This document shows, piece by piece, positions 44,749-53,700 of a stretch of DNA of 64,000 bases. Position numbers and translations under genes: made by a program. The notes beneath the pieces were generated by a model. That model was not told where the DNA came from, made no database searches, and worked only from the letters and a program-made list of their open reading frames with translations. Origin of the DNA: Pseudomonas sp. P7548 (GTDB lineage: Bacteria; Pseudomonadota; Gammaproteobacteria; Pseudomonadales; Pseudomonadaceae); the NCBI RefSeq assembly GCF_013386585.1, contig NZ_JACARO010000018.1:124001-188000 (forward strand). Direction: 5' to 3'. The stretch's first letter is position 1; each line of letters opens with the position of its first letter.

Positions 44749-46557
44749 TCAGCCTTCGATTTCAATCAGGATTTCACCCGGGTTGACCCGGTCGCCCTTG
44801 GCCACATGAACGGCGGTGACCTTGCCGGCGATGGCCGCCTGCACTTCAGTCTCCATCTTCATGGCTTCGGTGATCAGCACGGCCTGGCCGGCCTTGACCA
44901 CATCGCCTTCCTTGACCAGCACGTCGACGATGTTGCCCGGCATCGCCGTGCTGACGTGACCCGGCGCCGTGGCGTGCTTGCGCTTGCTGCCGCCACTGCT
45001 GACGAACTCGTTGAGCGGTTCGAACACCACTTCTTCGGGCATGCCGTCGATGGACAGGTAGAAGTGACGCTTGCCTTCGGCCTTCACGCCAACACCGGTG
45101 ATGTCCACGCGGTAGCTTTCACCGTGCACGTCGATGACGAACTCGGTCGGTACGCCCTCGCCACCCGGGCGAGCCACGCCACCGGCTTCAGGGATTGGCA
45201 ACAGCACTTCTGGCGCGAGGGTGCCCGCGTCGCGCTCTTCCAGGAATTTGCGCCCGATGTCCGGGAACATGGCGTAGGTCAGTACGTCTTCTTCAGACTT
45301 GGCCAACGCGCCGATTTCGCCGCGCAGCTTGGTCATTTCCGGCTTGAGCAGGTCAGCCGGGCGCACGTCGATCACCTCTTCGCTGCCGATGGCCTGGCGC
45401 CGCAGTTTCTCGTTCACGGTGCCCGGCGCCTTGCCGTAGCCGCCTTGCAGGTACAGCTTCACTTCGTTGGTGATGGTCTTGTAGCGCTCGCCGGCCAGCA
45501 CGTTGAAGAACGCCTGGGTGCCGACGATCTGCGAGGTCGGGGTCACCAGCGGCGGGAAGCCGAGGTCTTCACGCACACGCGGGATCTCGGCCAGCACTTC
45601 GCTCATGCGGTTCAGTGCGCCCTGCTCTTTGAGCTGGTTGGCCAGGTTGGAGATCATGCCGCCCGGCACCTGGTTGACTTGCACACGGGTGTCGACGGCG
45701 GTGAATTCGCTTTCGAACTGGTGGTACTTCTTGCGCACGGCGTAGAAGTACAAACCGATTTCCTGCAGCAGCTCCAGGTCGAGACCGGTGTCGAATTCGC
45801 TGCCTTTGAGGGCGGCGACCATCGACTCGGTGCCCGGGTGGCTGGTGCCCCAGGCGAAGCTGGAGATGGCGGTGTCGATGTGGTCGGCACCGTTTTCAAT
45901 GGCCTTGAGCTGGCACATCGCGGCCAGGCCGGCGGTGTCGTGGGAGTGGATGAAGATCGGCAGGGTCTGCTCGGCTTTCAGCGCCTTGACCAGCTCACCT
46001 GTGGCATACGGGGTCAGCAGGCCGGCCATGTCCTTGATCGCGATGGAGTCGCAGCCCATGGATTCCAGTTGCTTGGCCTGGGCCACGAACGCTTCGACGG
46101 TATGCACTGGGCTGGTGGTGTAGGCGATGGTGCCCTGGGCATGTTTGCCGGCCGCTTTCACGGCTTCGATGGCCACGCGCAGGTTACGCACATCGTTCAT
46201 GGCGTCGAAGATGCGGAACACGTCGATGCCATTCACGGCAGCCTTGGCGACGAAAGCTTTGACCACGTCGTCGCTGTAGTGGCGGTAGCCCAGCAGGTTC
46301 TGCCCACGCAGCAGCATTTGCAGGCGGGTGTTGGGCAACGCCGCGCGCAGTTTGCGCAGGCGCTCCCACGGGTCTTCTTTCAAGAAGCGCACGCAGGCGT
46401 CGAAGGTCGCGCCGCCCCAGACTTCCAGGGACCAGTAGCCTACTTTGTCGAGCTTGTCGCAGATCGGCAGCATGTCGTCGGTGCGCATGCGGGTCGCGAG
46501 CAACGATTGGTGGGCGTCGCGCAGGATGGTGTCGGTTACGAAGATTTTCTTGCTCAT
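44749..46557 (-). CDS. pycB: Pyruvate carboxylase subunit B (OadA-like, biotinylated)
   Basis: This 602-residue subunit accepts carboxybiotin and carboxylates pyruvate to oxaloacetate. It has an HMGL-like carboxyltransferase domain (about 5-270; TILRDAHQSLLATRMR, LRGQNLLGY, FRIFDAMND, IKDMAG, HSHDTAG), the PYC_OADA conserved domain (about 290-500) and a biotinyl domain (about 530-600) with Lys567 in EAMKMET. ATG 46557 is 11 bp after the pycA stop, supporting coupling. It is a stand-alone B subunit rather than the alpha-4 single-chain type, as in P. aeruginosa PA5435. Symbol by homology; some annotations use oadA. Confidence 0.94.
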   Translation of the reverse strand: MSKKIFVTDTILRDAHQSLLATRMRTDDMLPICDKLDKVGYWSLEVWGGATFDACVRFLKEDPWERLRKLRAALPNTRLQMLLRGQNLLGYRHYSDDVVKAFVAKAAVNGIDVFRIFDAMNDVRNLRVAIEAVKAAGKHAQGTIAYTTSPVHTVEAFVAQAKQLESMGCDSIAIKDMAGLLTPYATGELVKALKAEQTLPIFIHSHDTAGLAAMCQLKAIENGADHIDTAISSFAWGTSHPGTESMVAALKGSEFDTGLDLELLQEIGLYFYAVRKKYHQFESEFTAVDTRVQVNQVPGGMISNLANQLKEQGALNRMSEVLAEIPRVREDLGFPPLVTPTSQIVGTQAFFNVLAGERYKTITNEVKLYLQGGYGKAPGTVNEKLRRQAIGSEEVIDVRPADLLKPEMTKLRGEIGALAKSEEDVLTYAMFPDIGRKFLEERDAGTLAPEVLLPIPEAGGVARPGGEGVPTEFVIDVHGESYRVDITGVGVKAEGKRHFYLSIDGMPEEVVFEPLNEFVSSGGSKRKHATAPGHVSTAMPGNIVDVLVKEGDVVKAGQAVLITEAMKMETEVQAAIAGKVTAVHVAKGDRVNPGEILIEIEG

Positions 46558-46568
46558 TATTCTTTTCC

Positions 46569-47984
46569 TCACAGGCCTGCGTGGGCGGCGATGGCGGCGG
46601 CGATGGCCAGGGCCAGCTCTTCGGGTTTGCGCTTGATCGAGTAGTTGGTCAGCTCAGGATGGCTTTCCACAAAGCTTGTATTGAACTGGCCGCTGCGGAA
46701 TTCCGGGTTGCGCAGGATTTCCTGGTAGTAGGCGGCGGTGGTCTTCACACCTTGCAGGCGCATGTCGTCCAGGGCGCGCAGGCCACGGTCCATGGCTTCT
46801 TCCCAGGTCAACGCCCACACCACCAGTTTCAGGCACATGGAGTCGTAGAACGGCGGGATGGTGTAGCCGGTGTAAATCGCTGTGTCGGTCCGCACGCCAG
46901 GACCGCCGGGGGCGTAATAGCGGGTGATCTTGCCGAAGCTCGGCAGGAAGTTGTTCTTCGGGTCTTCGGCGTTGATACGGAACTGCAACGCGAACCCCCG
47001 GTGCTGGATGTCTTCCTGCTTGACCGACAGCGGCAGCCCCGACGCAATGCGAATCTGCTCACGCACGATGTCGATGCCGGTGATTTCCTCGGTGATGGTG
47101 TGTTCCACCTGCACCCGGGTGTTCATCTCCATGAAGTACACCTCGCCCTCGGCGAGCAGGAACTCCACGGTGCCGGCATTCTCGTAGCCCACGGCCTTCG
47201 CCGCGCGCACCGACAGGTCGCCGATGTAGGCGCGCTGTTCGGGGGTCAGCTGAGGGCTTGGGGCGATTTCGATGAGTTTCTGGTTGCGACGCTGGATCGA
47301 GCAATCGCGCTCGAACAGGTGCACCACGTTGCCAAAGCTGTCACCGAGGATCTGCGCCTCGATGTGCTTGGGGTTGACGATGCATTTTTCCAGGAACACT
47401 TCCGCCGAACCGAACGCCTTGGTGGCTTCGGAAATCACGCGGGGGAAGGCTTGTTCGAGTTCTTCGCGGCTGTTGCAACGACGGATACCGCGCCCGCCGC
47501 CACCGGAGGTGGCCTTGAGCATCACCGGGTAACCAATGCGGTCGCCTTCGGTCAGGGCTTCATGGATATCGGCGACGTTGCCTTCGGTGCCGGGGGTGAC
47601 CGGTACGCCGGCCTTGATCATGCTGCGGCGCGCTTCAGTCTTGTCGCCCATGCGGCGGATGACTTCGGCGGACGGACCAATGAACTTGATCCCACGTTCG
47701 GCACAGATGTCTGCCAGTTCGGCGTTTTCCGACAGAAAACCATAGCCCGGGTGCAACGCGTCACAGCCGGTTTCCACGGCCAGGTTCACCAGCTTGCGCG
47801 GGTTCAGGTAGCCGGCCAGGGGCTCGGCACCAATGCTGTGGGCTTCGTCGGCACGTTTGACGTGCAACGCATGGCGGTCGGCGTCGGAAAAGACCGCGAC
47901 CGAGCGAATGCCCATCTCGGCGCAGGCACGCACGATTCGTACGGCAATTTCACCACGGTTGGCGATCAGGATCTTTTTTATCAC
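46569..47984 (-). CDS. pycA: Pyruvate carboxylase subunit A (biotin carboxylase)
   Basis: This 471-residue subunit carboxylates biotin using ATP and bicarbonate. The biotin-carboxylase features are MIKKILIANRGEIAVRI, the glycine-rich ATP loop MLKATSGGGGRGIRR, metal and bicarbonate-site residues (FLEKCIVNPKHIE; FLLAEGEVYFMEMNTRVQVEHTITEEITG) and a C-terminal domain. It is the acetyl-CoA-independent two-subunit type as in P. aeruginosa PA5436. It is the first gene of the pycA-pycB operon. Its start (ATG 47984) is divergent from pycR, with two palindromes in the 196-bp gap. It replenishes oxaloacetate during growth on sugars or pyruvate. Confidence 0.95.
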   Translation of the reverse strand: MIKKILIANRGEIAVRIVRACAEMGIRSVAVFSDADRHALHVKRADEAHSIGAEPLAGYLNPRKLVNLAVETGCDALHPGYGFLSENAELADICAERGIKFIGPSAEVIRRMGDKTEARRSMIKAGVPVTPGTEGNVADIHEALTEGDRIGYPVMLKATSGGGGRGIRRCNSREELEQAFPRVISEATKAFGSAEVFLEKCIVNPKHIEAQILGDSFGNVVHLFERDCSIQRRNQKLIEIAPSPQLTPEQRAYIGDLSVRAAKAVGYENAGTVEFLLAEGEVYFMEMNTRVQVEHTITEEITGIDIVREQIRIASGLPLSVKQEDIQHRGFALQFRINAEDPKNNFLPSFGKITRYYAPGGPGVRTDTAIYTGYTIPPFYDSMCLKLVVWALTWEEAMDRGLRALDDMRLQGVKTTAAYYQEILRNPEFRSGQFNTSFVESHPELTNYSIKRKPEELALAIAAAIAAHAGL

Positions 47985-48107
47985 TTGGAAATTCCCTTGA
48001 GCCGATTGCTGCGTTCTTCAACCCGCTAGACCCGGGTCGGCGCGTGACTAAATGTTTCATGACAGTCGCGAGACACACACTAAGCCGCGCAAGGGATTAA
48101 CAAAAAT

Positions 48108-48143
48108 CAATAATTATTGGGTCGTGCATAAGTAAAGACTTAT
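48108..48143. promoter_or_regulatory. Two palindromes in the pycA-pycR divergent promoter
   Basis: CAATAATTATTG (48108-48119) is a perfect 12-bp palindrome; ATAAGT-AAAG-ACTTAT (48128-48143) is a perfect 6-bp inverted repeat with a 4-bp spacer, the T-N11-A shape of LysR boxes. Their centres are about 22 bp apart, two helical turns. Both are candidate PycR sites. Confidence 0.65.
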
Positions 48144-48180
48144 AGTTATCCGGACGGCTCAGGGCGAAAGGACAAAAATA

Positions 48181-49155
48181 ATGCGTAAGTCATTGATGCG
48201 TATGACATTGCGTCAACTGCAGATCTTTAACGAAGTGTGCGATTTGCGCTCCTACAGCCGTGCCGCCGAGGAAATGTCCCTCACACAACCGGCCGTCAGC
48301 CTACAAATTCGCCAGCTGGAAGAGCTGATCGGCCAGCCGTTGTTCGACTACGTTGGCAAAAAGCTCTACATGACCGAAGCCGCCGAAGCCCTGCAGCGGG
48401 CCAGCCGCGATATCTTCGGGCGCCTGGAAAACCTCGATATGCAGCTCTCGGACATGCAGGGTTCGCTGCAAGGCCAGTTGAAGCTGGCGATTGAGTCCAG
48501 TGCCAAGTACTTCGTGCCGCACTTGTTCGCCGCCTTCAAGCGCCAGCACCCGGAGGTGCAATTGCACCTGACCGTGGTCAACCGCGCACAGGTGATTCGC
48601 AGGCTGTCGGACAACCGTGACGACCTGGTGATCATGTCGATGGTGCCCCAGGACATGGGCCTGGAATTCCTGCCCTTCCTCAACAACCCGATTGTCGCCG
48701 TGGCGCCACCGGACCATCCCTTGAGCCTGCAAGGTCCGTTGCGCCTGCAGGACCTGGAACCCTACACGCTGCTGCTGCGCGAGCCGGGCTCCGGTACGCG
48801 ACTGGCGTGCGAGGAGTACTTCAAGGAGAAACGCGTGCACTTCACCCAGACAGTGGAAGTGGCCTCGGCCGAGGCGCAGCGCGAATGTGTCTGTGCAGGC
48901 CTGGGCGTGGCCCTGTTGACGCGTCATGCGGTCAACATGGAGCTGGCCACCGGCGGGCTCAAGGAGCTACCGGTGGAAGAACTGCCGCTGTACCGCAGCT
49001 GGTGCCTGGTGCAAGCCAAGGCCAAGCGCTTGTCACCGGTGGCCCATGCGTTCCTGGGCTTTATCCGCAGCGAACGGGCGCAGATCAGCGTGCTGGCTGA
49101 GCGTTTCGCTGGGCAGCCACGGGTGCCTGCCAATGGAGTTCCGGGTAGTCAGTGA
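48181..49155 (+). CDS. pycR: LysR family regulator PycR
   Basis: This 324-residue regulator has a LysR helix-turn-helix (about 10-65; FNEVCDLRSYSRAAEEMSLTQPAVSLQIRQLEELIG) and an inducer-binding domain (about 95-300; LLLREPGSGTRLACEEYF). Position divergent from pycA-pycB matches P. aeruginosa PA5437 (PycR), a regulator of pyruvate carboxylase linked to virulence in lung infection. AAGGA lies upstream of ATG 48181. Its last ~70 bp overlap, on the opposite strand, the small gene at 49085-49282. Confidence 0.9.
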   Translation: MRKSLMRMTLRQLQIFNEVCDLRSYSRAAEEMSLTQPAVSLQIRQLEELIGQPLFDYVGKKLYMTEAAEALQRASRDIFGRLENLDMQLSDMQGSLQGQLKLAIESSAKYFVPHLFAAFKRQHPEVQLHLTVVNRAQVIRRLSDNRDDLVIMSMVPQDMGLEFLPFLNNPIVAVAPPDHPLSLQGPLRLQDLEPYTLLLREPGSGTRLACEEYFKEKRVHFTQTVEVASAEAQRECVCAGLGVALLTRHAVNMELATGGLKELPVEELPLYRSWCLVQAKAKRLSPVAHAFLGFIRSERAQISVLAERFAGQPRVPANGVPGSQ

Positions 49156-49282
49156 TGCTCTGGAGCAGTTGGCGCTCTTCACAACGGTCTTCGATTGCGC
49201 GACGGAACGCCATGCGGCGCTGGTCTTCCTGCTGACGACGGGTCTTGACGGCGCTGTTGCTGTCTTCGTAGGGACGTGCCAT
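49085..49282 (-). CDS. Small conserved basic protein (PA3496-like)
   Basis: This 65-residue protein is convergent with and overlaps pycR by 71 bp. It is highly charged, with the core TRRQQEDQRRMAFRRAIED and a following CEERQLL, resembling the PA3496 family of small Pseudomonas proteins linked to the envelope. GGGAG sits about eight bases before ATG 49282, which makes it more convincing than the other short frames here. There is no signal peptide or membrane segment. Function unknown. Confidence 0.68.
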   Translation of the reverse strand: MARPYEDSNSAVKTRRQQEDQRRMAFRRAIEDRCEERQLLQSITDYPELHWQAPVAAQRNAQPAR

Positions 49283-49394
49283 TTGGAATCTCCCAATGCG
49301 AGTACGGGGAGTTCAGGATGGGCTCGGGGAGTTACGGTTTAGCGGCGCGGGGATGACAGGACGATGAATCTTCTGGAAATACAGGCGATCAAAA

Positions 49395-49483
49395 TGTGGG
49401 AGCGGGCTTGCTCGCGAATGCGGTGGTTCAGTTACAACATCTTTGACTGGCACGCCGCCTTCGCGAGCAAGCCCGCTCCCACA
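49395..49483. repeat. REP-type inverted pair
   Basis: TGTGGGAGCGGGCTTGCTCG and CGAGCAAGCCCGCTCCCACA, the same arms as the pair inside pst at 6959-7047, with a different ~50-bp centre. It lies just downstream of rccR. Confidence 0.88.
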
Positions 49484-49518
49484 CAAGCCCTACCCCACAT
49501 TGCTGTGCGTGCGACCTA

Positions 49519-50385
49519 TCAGTCGTCGAGGGCTTTGACGGACTTGGGCGACAACCGCAGGCTGCGCAAGCTGCGTTTCACGCTCTTGAGGTGGTTGACC
49601 AGGCTCGGCCCGCGCGCCATGGCCACGCCCATGGCCAGCACGTCGATCACCACCAGGTGGGCGATGCGCGAGGTCAGCGGCGTGTAGATTTCGGTGTCTT
49701 CGTGCACGTCGATCGCCAGGTTGACCGTGGACAGCTCCGCCAACGGCGTCTGGCTCGGGCACAGGGTGATCAGCGAAGCGCCGCTCTCACGCACCAGGTT
49801 GGCGGTGATCAGCAAATCCTTGGAACGACCGGACTGCGAAATGCAGATCGCCACGTCGGTGGGCTTCAAGGTCACCGCCGACATCGCCTGCATGTGCGGG
49901 TCGCTGTAGGCCGCTGCGGTGAGCAGCAAGCGGAAGAACTTGTGCTGGGCGTCGGCCGCCACGGCGCCGGAAGCACCGAAGCCATAGAACTCGACCCGCT
50001 GGGCCTGGGACATGGCGGTCACGGCCTTTTGCAGCTCCACCGGGTCGAGCTTCTCACGCACTTCCATGAGGGTGTGCAACGTGGTGTCGAAGATCTTCAG
50101 GCTGTAGTCGGCGACGGAGTCGTCTTCATGGATCGCAAACTGCCCGAAGCTCGCGCCGGCAGCCAGGCTCTGGGCCAGCTTGAGTTTCAGGTCCTGGAAC
50201 CCGGAGCAGCCGATGGCGCGACAGAAGCGCACGATGGTCGGCTCACTGATGCCCACGCTATGGGCCAGGTCGGCCATGGAACTGTGCATCACGGCCGCAG
50301 GGTCAAGCAGCACGTGATCGGCAACCTTGAGTTCCGATTTGCGTAACAGGTGGCGCGACTGGGCGATATGTTGCAACAGGTTCAA
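49519..50385 (-). CDS. rccR: RpiR/HexR-type regulator RccR
   Basis: This 288-residue regulator has an N-terminal RpiR-type helix-turn-helix (about 1-77; SSMADLAHSVGISEPTIVRFCRAIGCSGFQDLKLKL) and a SIS sugar-phosphate-binding domain (about 125-265; FYGFGASGAVAADAQHKFFRL and ISQSGRSKDLL). Position next to pycR and pycAB matches PA5438, described as RccR, which senses KDPG and controls pyruvate metabolism, glyoxylate-shunt and gluconeogenic genes. The start is a TTG at 50385; the N-terminal residues match family starts. A perfect inverted repeat upstream (50430-50448) is a plausible self-control site. HexR proper is a paralogue. Confidence 0.88.
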   Translation of the reverse strand: MNLLQHIAQSRHLLRKSELKVADHVLLDPAAVMHSSMADLAHSVGISEPTIVRFCRAIGCSGFQDLKLKLAQSLAAGASFGQFAIHEDDSVADYSLKIFDTTLHTLMEVREKLDPVELQKAVTAMSQAQRVEFYGFGASGAVAADAQHKFFRLLLTAAAYSDPHMQAMSAVTLKPTDVAICISQSGRSKDLLITANLVRESGASLITLCPSQTPLAELSTVNLAIDVHEDTEIYTPLTSRIAHLVVIDVLAMGVAMARGPSLVNHLKSVKRSLRSLRLSPKSVKALDD

Positions 50386-50429
50386 AGGGCAGGACTCTTG
50401 TTATTGGCAGACGCCAGGGATGTAGCAAG

Positions 50430-50448
50430 CTTGTAGTTATACTACAAG
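50430..50448. promoter_or_regulatory. RccR/HexR-type palindrome upstream of rccR
   Basis: CTTGTAGT-TAT-ACTACAAG is an 8-bp perfect inverted repeat with a 3-bp spacer, 45 bp before the rccR start. It matches the TGTAGT/ACTACA half-sites reported for RccR/HexR-type regulators and is probably autoregulatory. Confidence 0.75.
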
Positions 50449-50547
50449 AATTGCCGTTTTGCCCGCCCGATGCATCACTAAATCGCCCTGCTGCCCTCTG
50501 ATTCAAAGGGCACAGGCTTTGTAGCCACAGGGGCGCGCCCCGCGACT

Positions 50548-53421
50548 CTAAGGAAAATCTGCATTTTTACGTAACAAATCTGCCAACCCTTGCGCCTGCA
50601 TCGGCCGGCTGATCAGGTAGCCCTGCACTTCATCGCAGCGCTCTGCGCGAAGGAAATCCAGTTGCTGCTGATCTTCCACACCTTCGGCCACCACCTTGAG
50701 CGCCAGCCCATGGGCCATGGCGATGATTGCCCGGGTGATCGCGGCGTCTTCGCGGCCCTGGCCGAGCCCACGGATGAAGGTCTGGTCGATCTTCACGTAG
50801 TCCACCGGGATGCGTTTGAGGTAACTGAGGGACGAATAACCCGTGCCGAAGTCATCGATCGCCAGCTTCACGCCCAGGTCGCGCAGTTGCTGGAAGGTGG
50901 CGATGATGTGCTCAACGCTGTCGAGCAACTGGCTTTCGGTCAGCTCCAGCTCCAGGTATTGCGGATCGAGGCCGGTTTCTTCGAGCACCTGGCGCACCAG
51001 GCTCACCAGTTTGCCCTGGCGCAATTGATGCACCGACAGGTTCACCGACACCCGGATCGGCGCCAGCCCCTGGCGTTGCCACTCGCACGCCTGCCAGCAG
51101 GCCTGGCGCAACACGAATTCGCCCAGCGGCACGATCAGGCCGGTCTCTTCGGCCAGACCGATGAAATCGCCCGGCGGCACCATGCCCCACTGCGGGTGCT
51201 CCCAGCGAATCAGCGCTTCGGCGGCATTCAGCTTGCCGGTGGCCAGGCACAGCTTGGGTTGGTAGAACACCGTGAGCTGGCGTTCGTCAATGGCCTTGCG
51301 CAGGTGGTTCTCCAGCTGCAGACGCTCCAGGGTGCTGGCTTGCAGGCTGTCGGTGTAGAACTGGAAGTTATTGCCGCCCAAGTGCTTGGCATGCTGCATG
51401 GCCATGTTCGATTGGCTGACCAACGCAGAAATTTCCCGCGCGTTATCCGGCAGCAAGCTGACGCCCATGGACGCACTGACCACCAGCTCATGCCCTTCCA
51501 CCGTCACCGGCACCCGCAGCTTGGCCAGCAGCCGTGTGGCCACCCGCGCCAGGCTCGACAGGTTGCCATAGGCGTCAAACAACACCGCGAATTCATCCCC
51601 GGACAGGCGCGCAATGGTGTCGGCTTCCGGCAAGGCATTGATCAGGCGACGGGACATCTTCTGCAGCAACTGGTCGGCCACTTCATGACCTAGGCTGTCG
51701 TTGAGCAGCTTGAAGCGGTCCAGGTTGATGTGCAGCAACGCCAGGCTGCGCCCGCCCTGACGCACCCGCGCATGGGCTTCGCGCAAGCGCTCGCGAAACA
51801 GCGAGCGGTTGGCCAGGCCGGTCAGTTCGTCATAGTGGGTGAGGTAGCGCATGCGCTCTTCAGATTCACGACGGGCCGACAGATCGGCGAAGAAGCCCAC
51901 GATATGGCTGACTTTTCCGCGAACATCGCGCACGACATTTAACTGCAGCCACTGCGGGTACAACTCGCCGTTCTTGCGCGTTTCCACCAACTCCCCTTGC
52001 CAGGAGCCATGGCTGAGCAATGCCTGGCGGATCACCGGGAAATGGCGGCGCGCATCACGACTGCTGGGCAGTTCCACCACGTTGCGACCGATCATGTCGT
52101 CGGTATCAAAGCCGGTGACGCGGCTGAAGGCCTGGTTCACGGCGATCAGCACGTAATTCGGGTCGAGGATCACGATGCCTTCGCTGGCGGCCTCGAACAC
52201 CGTCGAGGCCAGGCGCTGCTGTTCTTCCAGGGCCTTGTCGGCGCTGATATCGCGGCGCGTGCCCAGCATGCGCGTGACTCGTCCGCTGGGCGCACGCTCC
52301 ACGGCGCGGCCACGGTCTTCGATCCATACCCAATGGCCATCACCGTGGCGCACGCGGTATTCGACCTGGTAGTCCTCGCTGCGCCCCTTGAGGTGCTCCA
52401 CCAGCGCACGCTTGAGCAGTGGCAAGTCTTCGGGGTGCAGGCGCGGCTTGAGGTGACTGAGCATCGCCGTGACGTACTCGGGCTCCAGGCCAAACAGCTC
52501 CTTGAGCTGGGTGTGATGGACTTCGTCGGTTTGCAGGTTCCAGTCCCACAGGCCCAGCTCGCTGGCTTGCAGCGCCATGGCCAGGCGCGCCTCACTCTTG
52601 TTCAGGGCCAGGCTGGCGGCGTCCAGTTCCTGGCTGCGTTGCGCCACGCGGTCTTGCAGGCCGATTTGTGCTTCACGCAGTTCCTGCTCGACCTGGCGAC
52701 GCTGCTCGACTTCGCGTACCAGTTCCTGGTTCAACTGCTCGCTGCGTTGCTGCGCCTGCTGCAGGTGCTCGATCAGCGCCTGGTTCTGGAAGCGGCGCAA
52801 CAACCCGCGCTGGATCAGGCGATTGACCTGCCACGCCACCACACTCAAGGAGGCCAGCAGGATCAGGCCGAGCACGCCCCAACCTTGCTGCTGCGGGGCG
52901 CCGTTCCAGAACAGGTAAAGGATGGCCGGCACCAGGCACGGCACGGCAAAGGACAGGAATGCGGGCAGGCTCACGGCGTAGGCCACGCTGGCCGAGAGCG
53001 TCGCGGCACCGATCAGGCCGAACACCCAGGCCTGTTGCATGAAGCTGTCCACCGGCACCAACGCGATGGCTGCCGTGGCCAGGGTCAGGCCGCTGACCGC
53101 CGAACCGAGCATGAACATGCGCCGCCATATGGGCTGGGCCTGGCGGCTGGGCATGGCCGAGTCAAAGGCCGCCACCTGGATCACGCGCATGGCCACCAGG
53201 GCGAGCAGCCACACCAGCCAGATGCTGTCGAGCAGGTATTGCTTGGGGTTCCACAATAACCAGGCGCAGACCAGGCCGTTGACCAGCATCAACAAGGTCG
53301 GCAGCAGCGAACCCTGATACAGCAGGCGCGTGCGTTCGACCGCCATCTCTGTGGCGTAGTGTTTGCGGATGACCTGCGCGGGCGCCGCCGAGGGGCCGAA
53401 CAGGTCGGTGCTGAGGGTCAT
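50548..53421 (-). CDS. Membrane-anchored PAS-PAS-GGDEF-EAL protein
   Basis: This 957-residue c-di-GMP protein has an N-terminal membrane domain (about 30-200, six hydrophobic segments), a coiled coil (about 215-290), two PAS domains (about 295-410 and 420-540), a GGDEF domain (about 545-700) and an EAL domain (about 715-950). The cyclase motif is SGDEF (about 605-610), a variant that may be active or not. The phosphodiesterase motif EAL in AEALIRWEHP and the DDFGTGYSSLSYL loop are complete, so c-di-GMP hydrolysis is likely. It matches PA5442 in location. ATG 53421 is preferred; a longer frame continues antisense to uvrD and is spurious. The ligand sensed by PAS is unknown. Confidence 0.88.
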   Translation of the reverse strand: MTLSTDLFGPSAAPAQVIRKHYATEMAVERTRLLYQGSLLPTLLMLVNGLVCAWLLWNPKQYLLDSIWLVWLLALVAMRVIQVAAFDSAMPSRQAQPIWRRMFMLGSAVSGLTLATAAIALVPVDSFMQQAWVFGLIGAATLSASVAYAVSLPAFLSFAVPCLVPAILYLFWNGAPQQQGWGVLGLILLASLSVVAWQVNRLIQRGLLRRFQNQALIEHLQQAQQRSEQLNQELVREVEQRRQVEQELREAQIGLQDRVAQRSQELDAASLALNKSEARLAMALQASELGLWDWNLQTDEVHHTQLKELFGLEPEYVTAMLSHLKPRLHPEDLPLLKRALVEHLKGRSEDYQVEYRVRHGDGHWVWIEDRGRAVERAPSGRVTRMLGTRRDISADKALEEQQRLASTVFEAASEGIVILDPNYVLIAVNQAFSRVTGFDTDDMIGRNVVELPSSRDARRHFPVIRQALLSHGSWQGELVETRKNGELYPQWLQLNVVRDVRGKVSHIVGFFADLSARRESEERMRYLTHYDELTGLANRSLFRERLREAHARVRQGGRSLALLHINLDRFKLLNDSLGHEVADQLLQKMSRRLINALPEADTIARLSGDEFAVLFDAYGNLSSLARVATRLLAKLRVPVTVEGHELVVSASMGVSLLPDNAREISALVSQSNMAMQHAKHLGGNNFQFYTDSLQASTLERLQLENHLRKAIDERQLTVFYQPKLCLATGKLNAAEALIRWEHPQWGMVPPGDFIGLAEETGLIVPLGEFVLRQACWQACEWQRQGLAPIRVSVNLSVHQLRQGKLVSLVRQVLEETGLDPQYLELELTESQLLDSVEHIIATFQQLRDLGVKLAIDDFGTGYSSLSYLKRIPVDYVKIDQTFIRGLGQGREDAAITRAIIAMAHGLALKVVAEGVEDQQQLDFLRAERCDEVQGYLISRPMQAQGLADLLRKNADFP

Positions 53422-53700
53422 AGGCAGTGTTCTTATAATGGTGAGCCCGAAACGTCGACGGAGCATACACAAGCACGCGCTTGGGCCAAACTGCTCCAAG
53501 TCATAAAAAACGCACGATAAACCGTCGCAAACCTTGGGGCCAGACAGCTTGAGCGAGACACTGCGCGGGCTGTGGCCCATGACCGACCGGTCATCACCCC
53601 CGATAGAATGTTTCAGCCACCCCGTTCGCCCTTGAAGTTTTCCATCGACCACCCGGCATTGGGATTTGCCCCACTCCCCCCGGGGCCATAGAATGCGCCG

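Noticed and set aside
44734..48029. Long plus-strand frames antisense to pycB and pycA
   Set aside because: Shadow frames of well-supported enzymes; no domains.
53422..53700. LexA box upstream of uvrD
   Set aside because: No CTG-N10-CAG palindrome of acceptable quality was found in the 279-bp gap.
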